Shown one piece after another: positions 1-4,881 of a stretch of DNA of 5,139 bases (the first letter of the stretch is position 1; every line of letters starts with the position of its first letter). Origin of the DNA: an uncultured Collinsella sp. (lineage in GTDB: Bacteria; Actinomycetota; Coriobacteriia; Coriobacteriales; Coriobacteriaceae); contig CABSDO010000117.1 in assembly GCA_902476475.1 (NCBI GenBank), positions 1-5,139 of the forward strand. The letters are read 5' to 3'. The notes beneath the pieces were generated by a model that saw only the letters and a list, made by a program, of their open reading frames with translations, searched no databases and was not told the DNA's origin. The translations under genes were made by a program, and so were the position numbers.

Positions 1-1371
1 CATGCCTATTTTCAATATGCGCCGTTTGATGTCGAGGGCGGCGTTAAGGCCTGGGGCCATGCGACGAGCCGCGATCTTATGACGTGGGACTATGTTGGCG
101 CTCCGCTGCTGCCCGACGAGCCGTTCGATTGCCACGGTGTGTATTCGGGCTCCGCGCTTGCCGAGGACGGTCGCATTCGCGTGCTCTATACGGGCAACGT
201 TAAGCTTTCCGATGCGGACGGCACGTACGACTACGTCAATACCGGCCGCCGCGCCGATACTGTTTATGTGGAGAGCGCCGACGGTCAGTCGTTCGACGCC
301 AAGCGTGTGGTGCTGGCTTCCGAGGATTATCCCGAGGATTTGACCTGCCACGTGCGTGACCCCAAGGTGTGGCGCGATGATGATGGGCGTTATCACATGG
401 TGCTGGGCGCGCGTCGTCGCGTGGACGGGCCGCATGTCGATAGCCGTTTTTGCGCCATGCACGGCGAGGGTGCCGGACGCGATGTGGGCGAGATCCTGGT
501 GTATGGCTCGCCCGATATGCTGAACTGGGAGCTCGAGAGCCGTGTGTCTACGCCCAAGCGTTTTGGCTTTATGTGGGAGTGCCCGGGATACCTTGAGCTT
601 GAGACGGATGGCGGTATACCGGCGATGTTCCTGTCCTTCTCTCCCCAGGGGCTCGAGGGCGGTCGTTGGGACCGCGGCAACGTATACGCTGCTGGCTACA
701 TGCCTGTAACGGGCGACATTACCAGTGGCAATGACGCTTATGAGCTGGGCGAGTTCCGCCTGTGGGACGCCGGTTTTGACTTCTATGCTCCGCAGGAGTT
801 CACGGCCGAGGACGGTCGCCACATTCTGATTGGCTGGATGGGCATGCCCGATGAGCCGACCTATGGCAACGACCCCACTGTGGTGTGCGGCTGGCAGCAC
901 TGCATGACGGTGCCGCGTGAGCTTACAGCCGGTGACGGCGGCGTGGTGCTGCAGCAGCCGACGCGCGAGATCGAGCGCCATTATGCCTCGGTGCGTGTGG
1001 GGGAGGGCTCGTTGGAGGTTGCCGGCGATACCTGCTTTGACGTTGTTGTCGACGGTGTCGACGGCGCGTTTACCACAACCGTTGATGGCGAGCTAAGGCT
1101 GTCGTTTATGCCTGCCGAGGGCGAACTGCCCGCGCGCTTTGAGATGCGATTTACCGATGAGAGCCGCGCTTCTGCCGGCTGCGGTCGCACCGTGCGTTGG
1201 GAGCCCGTCGACGAGGTTCGTAACGTGCGCATTGTTGGCGATGTTTCGTCGGTCGAGGTGTTTGTGAACGATGGCGCACTCGTGTTTTCGACGCGCATCT
1301 ATCCCGAGGCCTATGGCGTGTCCGTTGACGCTCCGGGTGCGAGCGTGAACTATCATGCGCTCAGCATCTAG
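1..1371 (+). CDS. GH32 beta-fructosidase / sucrose-6-phosphate hydrolase, 5' end missing
   Basis: Glycoside hydrolase family 32 enzyme that cleaves the fructosyl bond of sucrose, sucrose-6-phosphate or short fructans, probably in the cytoplasm. The frame is open from base 1, so the gene begins left of the window; 456 residues are visible. The missing 30 or so residues should hold the WMNDPNG motif with the nucleophile Asp. Seen here: the WGHATSRDLMTW block (codons 19-30), the RDP motif with the transition-state Asp (codons at 352-360), and WECPG with the acid/base Glu (GAG at 577-579). The C-terminal beta-sandwich carries SSVEVFVNDGALVFSTRIYP near the end. Total length would be about 490, usual for ScrB/SacA-type enzymes. 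The ATG at 79 is internal (Met of DLMTW), not the start. No sugar transporter or regulator lies in the window, so substrate (sucrose-6-phosphate versus free sucrose or fructan) is undecided. Family is very sure. Confidence 0.93.
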   Translation, partial: HAYFQYAPFDVEGGVKAWGHATSRDLMTWDYVGAPLLPDEPFDCHGVYSGSALAEDGRIRVLYTGNVKLSDADGTYDYVNTGRRADTVYVESADGQSFDAKRVVLASEDYPEDLTCHVRDPKVWRDDDGRYHMVLGARRRVDGPHVDSRFCAMHGEGAGRDVGEILVYGSPDMLNWELESRVSTPKRFGFMWECPGYLELETDGGIPAMFLSFSPQGLEGGRWDRGNVYAAGYMPVTGDITSGNDAYELGEFRLWDAGFDFYAPQEFTAEDGRHILIGWMGMPDEPTYGNDPTVVCGWQHCMTVPRELTAGDGGVVLQQPTREIERHYASVRVGEGSLEVAGDTCFDVVVDGVDGAFTTTVDGELRLSFMPAEGELPARFEMRFTDESRASAGCGRTVRWEPVDEVRNVRIVGDVSSVEVFVNDGALVFSTRIYPEAYGVSVDAPGASVNYHALSI

Positions 1372-1393
1372 GCGATTCGTCGCATATCGGCGC

Positions 1394-1399
1394 TATACT
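1394..1399 (+). promoter_or_regulatory. Candidate -10 box ahead of the PLP-fold gene
   Basis: TATACT lies 22 bp after the GH32 stop codon and matches the -10 consensus at five of six positions. No convincing -35 hexamer is found 16-18 bp upstream and there is no extended TG. If it is used, transcription would begin near 1406, directly in front of the terminator hairpin at 1410. It is the only promoter-like element seen between the two genes. Confidence 0.35.
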
Positions 1400-1409
1400 G
1401 CAGCCGTTG

Positions 1410-1449
1410 CCCACGATGCGGGGAACACCCGCATCGTGGGTTTTTGTTT
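1410..1449 (+). terminator. Intrinsic terminator after the GH32 gene
   Basis: Perfect 13-bp stem CCCACGATGCGGG (1410-1422) paired with 1428-1440, a 5-nt loop GAACA, then the T tract TTTTTGTTT (1441-1449). It begins 39 bp past the GH32 stop. It separates the GH32 transcript from the next gene and rules out the TTG (1444) or ATG (1450) as starts of that gene, because they lie in or at the edge of the T tract. Confidence 0.93.
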
Positions 1450-1452
1450 ATG

Positions 1453-1458
1453 AAGGGA
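1453..1458 (+). promoter_or_regulatory. Ribosome binding site that sets the PLP-fold gene start
   Basis: AAGGGA ends 9 nt before the GTG at 1468. The in-frame ATG at 1450 and TTG at 1444 have only the T-rich terminator tail in front of them and no purine-rich site, so GTG 1468 is the best start. Confidence 0.6.
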
Positions 1459-1467
1459 CGGTGCCGC

Positions 1468-2472
1468 GTGGACGTGCAGAAGCTAGAAGAGGCCTGGGCT
1501 GCAAGGGCCGGCGCGCGTGAGGCGCGGTTGCTTGCGGCCTCGCATGTACCGGCAGCGCTTTCGCAATTGGGGATTGTGCGCCCTGGTGACCGCCTGGTTG
1601 CGTATGTCGATGACTTTGCCGATGCGTTTGCGCACGGCTTTGATGGCTGCGACGTGGCTATGGTGGGTGAGCCGTCGGTTGCAGCGTTTGCTGCTGCGTC
1701 CGAGGACTTTGATACTTCGTTTGATGCCGAGGGACCGCATCTGTGGTGGTTTGTGAACTCAATCGGTGGCTTTGGCCTGCGTGTGCCCGATCTGCGTGCG
1801 CTGGGTCGGGCGGCGCGTGAGGCCCATGCGCTGCTGGTTGTGGACAACACCGTGGCTGGCGTCTTTGGCTGCGATCCGCTGCGGCTGGGTGCCGCGCTGT
1901 CGCTCGAGGCGCTCGACCGCGTGTGTGCTGGTAAGGCGCCGCGCAAGTTGGTTGCCGCTTCGGTCGCGCGCTCGCAGCTCAAGCGCCATCGTGTGGATGC
2001 TGCTGCCGAGTGCGCGCATGAGCTGCTCGAGGGGTGCGGAATGGCCGCGCTCGACTTGTCCTCCGTTGAGGCTGAGGTTCTAGAGTACGGGCTCGACACG
2101 CTCGACACCCGCATGCAGGCGCACTTCGATCGCGCCCGTGCGCTGGCTGAATATTTGGCTGCGAACGAGATGGTGCGCGACGTGCGCTACCCCGGATTGA
2201 GCTCGCATCGCGACCATGCGGTTGCAACGGGAATCCTCGAGCACGGCTTTGGCCCGGCAGTTGAATTTGACCTTATCGAATGCAGCGCGGGCGAGCTGTT
2301 CGATGCTTTGCCGGGGGAGTTCCGCACATCGCCCGCCGGCGGCGCAGCGACGCGCCTTTCGGCTCCACGCGGCAAGCAGAGGAGCACCGTCCGCCTCTTC
2401 GCCGGCACCGACGACCCCCTGGTCGTAGCGTCCGCCCTAGACAACGCCCTTCGTAAATTAGCTACTTTTTAA
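1468..2472 (+). CDS. Cys/Met-metabolism (cystathionine gamma-synthase fold) protein lacking the PLP lysine
   Basis: 334-residue member of the Cys/Met-metabolism PLP-dependent family (cystathionine gamma-synthase and gamma-lyase relatives), by pattern. The family core is recognisable: LLVVDNT (122-128) followed by DPLRLGA (136-142), GLDTLDTRM (208-216), YPGLSSHRDHAVA (241-253), and a C-terminal VRLFAGTDDP (308-317). The catalytic machinery is eroded. In E. coli MetB, Lys198 lies 25 residues after Asp173; here Asp126+25 is Arg151. The family SATK segment reads ALDR, so the phosphate-binding Ser and Thr are lost too. The N-terminal part with the Tyr/Arg phosphate-binding loop is absent, and SGMAA has become SHVPAA. 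Length is about 50-60 residues below normal. The frame is intact, so this is not an obvious pseudogene. A pseudoenzyme, partner subunit or decaying paralogue are all possible. Its 3' end overlaps the convergent regulator gene by 11 bp. Family membership is fairly sure; function is unknown. Confidence 0.82.
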   Translation: MDVQKLEEAWAARAGAREARLLAASHVPAALSQLGIVRPGDRLVAYVDDFADAFAHGFDGCDVAMVGEPSVAAFAAASEDFDTSFDAEGPHLWWFVNSIGGFGLRVPDLRALGRAAREAHALLVVDNTVAGVFGCDPLRLGAALSLEALDRVCAGKAPRKLVAASVARSQLKRHRVDAAAECAHELLEGCGMAALDLSSVEAEVLEYGLDTLDTRMQAHFDRARALAEYLAANEMVRDVRYPGLSSHRDHAVATGILEHGFGPAVEFDLIECSAGELFDALPGEFRTSPAGGAATRLSAPRGKQRSTVRLFAGTDDPLVVASALDNALRKLATF

Positions 2473-2815
2473 TACTTGCGATGAGGTCGTTTGCTTTGGT
2501 GGCAATGACCTTGTTTATGTCGGCCTGCAGCTCCTCGTAGACTGCTATGGCTCGCTCTCCGGCGGGGGTGAGGGTGGATCCGCGGGCGCCGTCGCGCTCG
2601 ATGAGCTTGCAGCCCAGCTGCCCTTCCGCCTCGTTCACAATGCGCCAGGCTTTGGAGTATGCCATGCCCATGCTCTTGGCGGCACGGTTGAGCGAGTGCT
2701 CTCGGGCGATACCCTGCAGCAGCAAGACACAGCCGTGGCCGAAGACGCCCGGCAAATCCTTGTCGCACGCTTGAATGACCAACTTTGCCGTCGTCTTGTA
2801 CTCCATACGCTCCAC
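2462..2815 (-). CDS. ModE-type winged helix-turn-helix transcriptional regulator (single domain)
   Basis: 117-residue DNA-binding protein resembling the N-terminal domain of molybdate regulator ModE (COG2005 type, LysR-like winged helix). The family pattern is clear: GHGCVLLLQGI, then SLNRAAKSMGMAYSKAWRIV (recognition helix region), then LGCKLIERDGARGSTLTPAGERA forming the wing. There is no C-terminal molybdate-binding TOBE/MOP domain, so the ligand, if any, is unknown; stand-alone ModE-N proteins are common and often not molybdate sensors. The start is either GTG 2815 (used here) or ATG 2806: GGGGAG is only 2 nt before the GTG but 11 nt before the ATG, so both are plausible. It diverges from guaB and converges on the PLP-fold gene with an 11-bp tail overlap and no terminator in between. 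No molybdenum transport or cofactor genes are in the window. Targets may include its own divergent promoter region. Confidence 0.85.
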   Translation of the reverse strand: MERMEYKTTAKLVIQACDKDLPGVFGHGCVLLLQGIAREHSLNRAAKSMGMAYSKAWRIVNEAEGQLGCKLIERDGARGSTLTPAGERAIAVYEELQADINKVIATKANDLIASIKK

Positions 2816-2890
2816 GTCTCCCCGCTAAAGTGTTTGCTGGGCAAACGCAAAGCCTGCGTCAAACCCTCGCACGCTCTTCTTAAATCATGC

Positions 2891-2899
2891 ATTGTAGCA
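2891..2899 (-). promoter_or_regulatory. Extended -10 promoter candidate for the ModE-type regulator
   Basis: Read on the minus strand, TGCTACAAT is an extended -10 (TG, one base, TACAAT), with the hexamer at 2896-2891. Predicted start near 2884 gives a leader of about 70 nt to the GTG at 2815. No good -35 was found at the usual spacing, which extended -10 promoters tolerate. It overlaps the -35 of the opposing guaB promoter candidate. Confidence 0.45.
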
Positions 2900-2920
2900 G
2901 TCAAAGTGCGTTAAGATACT
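2892..2920 (+). promoter_or_regulatory. Candidate promoter for guaB
   Basis: TTGTAG (2892-2897), a 17-bp spacer, then GATACT (2915-2920). Transcription would start near 2927, giving a leader of about 73 nt before the ATG at 3000. The hexamers are only fair matches, but spacing and position are right. The leader holds short inverted blocks: CCCA/TGGG (2923-2934), GCCCA/TGGGC (2936-2949) and the palindrome CGACCGGTCG (2972-2981). No known purine riboswitch pattern was recognised. Confidence 0.45.
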
Positions 2921-2999
2921 TCCCCAGTATTGGGCGCCCAAGGTTGGGCTGGGTCCTACGAGGCCTGCAGCCGACCGGTCGCATGGAAAAAGGAGAAAC

Positions 3000-4511
3000 A
3001 TGGCTACGTTCTTTCCCGGTGAGTCCCACACGTTTTCGGAGTATCTGCTGGTTCCTGGTTACTCGTCCTCGCAGTGCATCCCCAACAACGTCTCTCTTAA
3101 GACGCCGCTGACCCGCTTTAAGCGCGGTGAGAAGCCGGCAATCACCCTGAACATCCCCATGGTTTCCGCCATCATGCAGTCCGTCTCGGGCGTCGACATG
3201 GGTGTCGCGCTCGCTACCGAGGGTGGCCTGTCCTTCATTTACGGTTCCCAGAGCGCCGAGTCCGAGGCCGCTATGGTCAAGGCCGTCAAGGATCACAAGG
3301 CCGGCTTCGTTCAGTCCGATTCCACGCTGACCCCCGACATGACCATGGAGCAGGTCATTGAGCTCAAGGAGAAGACCGGTCACTCCACCATGCCGGTTAC
3401 CGACGACGGCACTCCCAAGGGTAAGCTGCTGGGCATCGTCACCAGCCGTGACTATCGCCCCAGCCGCGATGATCACCAGACGAAGGTCTCCGAGTTCATG
3501 ACCCCGCGTGAGCAGCTCATCGTGGGCGACAAGAACATCAGCCTCAAGGTTGCCAACGACGTCATCTGGGACAACAAGCTCAACGCTCTGCCTATCGTCG
3601 ACGACAACGATCACCTCATGGGCATCGTCTTCCGCAAGGACTACGACAGCCACAAGACCAACCCCAACGAGCTGCTCGATGGCGACAAGCGCTACATGGT
3701 CGGCGCCGGTATCAACACCCGCGACTATGCCGAGCGCGTGCCGCTGCTCATCGAGGCCGGCGCCGATGTCCTGTGCATCGACTCGTCCGAGGGCTTCAGC
3801 GAGTGGCAGAAGCGCACCATCGAGTGGATTCGCGCCAACTACGGCGAGGACGTCAAGGTCGGTGCCGGCAACGTCGTCGACGCCGAGGGCTTCCGCTTCC
3901 TGGCCGACTGCGGTGCCGACTTCATCAAGGTCGGTATCGGCGGCGGTTCCATCTGCATTACCCGTGAGACCAAGGGTATCGGCCGTGGCCAGGCCACCGC
4001 GCTGATCGACGTCTGCCGCGCTCGCGACGAGTACTACGAGGAGACCGGTGTCTACGTGCCCGTGTGCTCCGACGGCGGCATCGTCTACGACTACCACATG
4101 ACGCTCGCCCTTGCCATGGGTGCCGACTTCATGATGCTGGGCCGCTACTTCGCTCGCTTCGACGAGAGCCCGACCGAGCGCGTCAACGTGAACGGTCAGT
4201 ACATGAAGGAGTACTGGGGCGAGGGTTCTGCGCGTGCTCGCAACTGGCAGCGCTACGACCTGGGCGGCGCCGCGAAGCTTAGCTTCGTCGAGGGCGTCGA
4301 CTCCTACGTTCCCTACGCCGGTTCCCTCAAGGACGGCGTGGGTGGCACGCTCTACAAGGTTAAGTCCACGATGTGCAACTGCGGTGCCCTCTCGATCCCC
4401 GAGCTCCAGGAAAAGGCACGCCTGACCCTGGTAAGCTCCACCTCCATCGTCGAAGGCGGCGCCCACGACGTAGTCGTCAAGGACTCCCAGCAAAGCGTCA
4501 GCTACCGCTAA
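3000..4511 (+). CDS. guaB: IMP dehydrogenase, Tritrichomonas-like subtype
   Basis: Oxidises IMP to XMP with NAD+, the committed step of guanine nucleotide synthesis; cytoplasmic, normally tetrameric. The 503-residue protein is a TIM barrel with a CBS pair inserted at about residues 100-220. The loop KVGIGGGSICITRETKGIGR carries catalytic Cys319. Other key residues are Asp261 (CIDSS), Asp358 (CSDGG), the flap dyad Arg418-Tyr419 (NWQRYDLGG) and Glu431. From memory, length and all these positions coincide with Tritrichomonas foetus IMPDH, and the loop differs from the usual bacterial GIGPGSICTTR. Lys310 and Glu431 are the residues linked in T. foetus to weak mycophenolic acid binding, so similar tolerance is inferred. 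AAGGAG sits 4 nt before the ATG, fixing the start. Codons favour C endings strongly, suggesting high expression. It is transcribed alone, divergent from the ModE-type regulator. Function is very sure. Confidence 0.97.
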   Translation: MATFFPGESHTFSEYLLVPGYSSSQCIPNNVSLKTPLTRFKRGEKPAITLNIPMVSAIMQSVSGVDMGVALATEGGLSFIYGSQSAESEAAMVKAVKDHKAGFVQSDSTLTPDMTMEQVIELKEKTGHSTMPVTDDGTPKGKLLGIVTSRDYRPSRDDHQTKVSEFMTPREQLIVGDKNISLKVANDVIWDNKLNALPIVDDNDHLMGIVFRKDYDSHKTNPNELLDGDKRYMVGAGINTRDYAERVPLLIEAGADVLCIDSSEGFSEWQKRTIEWIRANYGEDVKVGAGNVVDAEGFRFLADCGADFIKVGIGGGSICITRETKGIGRGQATALIDVCRARDEYYEETGVYVPVCSDGGIVYDYHMTLALAMGADFMMLGRYFARFDESPTERVNVNGQYMKEYWGEGSARARNWQRYDLGGAAKLSFVEGVDSYVPYAGSLKDGVGGTLYKVKSTMCNCGALSIPELQEKARLTLVSSTSIVEGGAHDVVVKDSQQSVSYR

Positions 4512-4516
4512 GCGGC

Positions 4517-4610
4517 TTTCCCAGGCACCGCACCTTGCCGTTCAAACCGTCGCTCGCGTACCAAAGTACGCGTTGCTCCTCTTTCACGGCAATCTGCGGC
4601 ACTTGGAAAA
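4517..4610 (+). repeat. Imperfect REP-like palindrome after guaB
   Basis: A 25-nt arm (4517-4541) pairs imperfectly with 4586-4610: 19 of 25 positions are complementary, with the strongest blocks CCGCA/TGCGG and TTGCCGT/ACGGCAA. Inside is a second perfect hairpin, CGCGTAC (4555-4561), loop CAAA, GTACGCG (4566-4572), flanked by the near direct repeat GTCGCTC / GTTGCTC. No T tract follows on either strand, so it is a poor intrinsic terminator. The nested shape suggests a dispersed intergenic palindrome or a structured 3' UTR; repetition elsewhere in the genome cannot be seen here. Confidence 0.45.
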
Positions 4611-4657
4611 CCCGACCATGCTTGGGCGGGTAACAATTATTGGTTGATTCACAACCA
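4611..4657. other. Two small hairpins in the guaB-leuS gap
   Basis: CCCGACC (4611-4617) pairs with GGGCGGG (4624-4630) around ATGCTT with one A-G mismatch. TGGTTG (4641-4646) pairs with CAACCA (4652-4657) around ATTCA. The sequence around the second is AT-rich and contains TTGATT (4644-4649) 17 bp before GATAAA (4667-4672), a weak promoter resemblance. No function is assigned. Confidence 0.3.
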
Positions 4658-4670
4658 CGTTATTTAGATA

Positions 4671-4713
4671 AAGCGAGATGCCTGTAAGTTGCAGGCATCT
4701 CGCTTGTCGTATT
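4671..4713 (+). terminator. Probable terminator of the guaB transcript
   Basis: Perfect 14-bp stem AAGCGAGATGCCTG (4671-4684) with 4692-4705 and a 7-nt loop TAAGTTG. The following tract (CTT then GTCGTATTT) is T-rich but interrupted, so the terminator is plausible rather than textbook. It lies 160 bp after the guaB stop and just ahead of the leuS promoter candidate. The left flank read on the opposite strand is also T-rich, so it could work both ways, though no gene enters from the right. Confidence 0.6.
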
Positions 4714-4722
4714 TGCTATCAT
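4714..4722 (+). promoter_or_regulatory. Extended -10 promoter candidate for leuS
   Basis: TGCTATCAT is an extended -10 element (TG, one base, TATCAT at 4717-4722). No good -35 is present at 16-18 bp, where the terminator stem lies. The predicted start is near 4729, which would place the leader hairpin at the very 5' end of the leuS mRNA. Confidence 0.5.
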
Positions 4723-4739
4723 CAGTCAAGTTAACCTTA

Positions 4740-4858
4740 GGGTCGGTCGGCTTAGCTTTGTTCGCTACAAGTTCCGCACGCAAAGAAGAGCACTTAATGT
4801 GCTCTTCGTCTTGCGCAGGACTGTCCGCAGTAGCGAACAAAGCTAAGCCGACCGACCC
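4740..4858 (+). repeat. Perfect 29-bp inverted repeat / giant hairpin in the leuS leader
   Basis: The arms 4740-4768 and 4830-4858 are exact reverse complements over 29 nt, separated by 61 nt. The spacer holds a second hairpin, GAAGAGCAC (4785-4793) / GTGCTCTTC (4799-4807) with loop TTAAT, extended by CGCAA/TTGCG (4779-4783 with 4811-4815). Outside the arms, an alternative continuation pairs TTAACCTTAG (4731-4740) with CTAAGATTAA (4862-4871) at 9 of 10 positions, leaving 4 nt (4858-4861) bulged. ATCAG (4721-4725) further matches CTGAT (4877-4881). The structure thus spans from the promoter to the ribosome binding site. No T-box sequence is present. It could be an RNA control element, a MITE-like insertion or an inverted duplication. 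Confidence 0.9.
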
Positions 4859-4881
4859 CAGCTAAGATTAAAGGAGCTGAT

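Noticed and set aside
79..81. ATG at 79 as the true start of the GH32 gene
   Set aside because: The frame stays open to base 1 and encodes conserved GH32 sequence (WGHATSRDL) upstream, so this Met is internal.
1444..1467. Earlier TTG (1444) or ATG (1450) start for the PLP-fold gene
   Set aside because: Both fall in or at the edge of the terminator T tract and have no ribosome binding site; GTG 1468 has AAGGGA at good spacing.
1368..2114. 248-codon minus-strand open frame opposite the PLP-fold gene
   Set aside because: Ser/Ala/Arg/Thr-rich low-complexity composition typical of a shadow frame; the plus strand has clear family motifs and a ribosome binding site.
2901..4493. 530-codon open frame on the minus strand antisense to guaB
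   Set aside because: It lies almost wholly antisense to an unmistakable IMPDH gene. Its Val/Asp/Gly/Leu/His-rich, repetitive composition is what strong C-ending codon bias on the other strand produces. No family motif is recognisable.
4373..4633. 86-codon plus-strand frame running past the end of guaB
   Set aside because: Mostly an out-of-frame shadow of guaB, Arg/Pro-rich, with no ribosome binding site; its tail is the palindromic intergenic region.
4785..4815. Inner hairpin of the leuS leader as an intrinsic terminator
   Set aside because: The 9-bp stem is strong, but the following sequence GTCTTGCG is not a T tract.
4740..4858. Phase-variable invertible DNA switch
   Set aside because: The 61-bp core is much shorter than known invertible promoters, contains no recognisable promoter, and no site-specific recombinase is in the window. 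Long-read evidence of the reverse orientation would reopen the idea.
4729..4881. T-box riboswitch in front of leuS
   Set aside because: No conserved T-box sequence (TGGNACCGCG) or antiterminator/terminator pair was found, and no T-run terminator precedes the leuS start.
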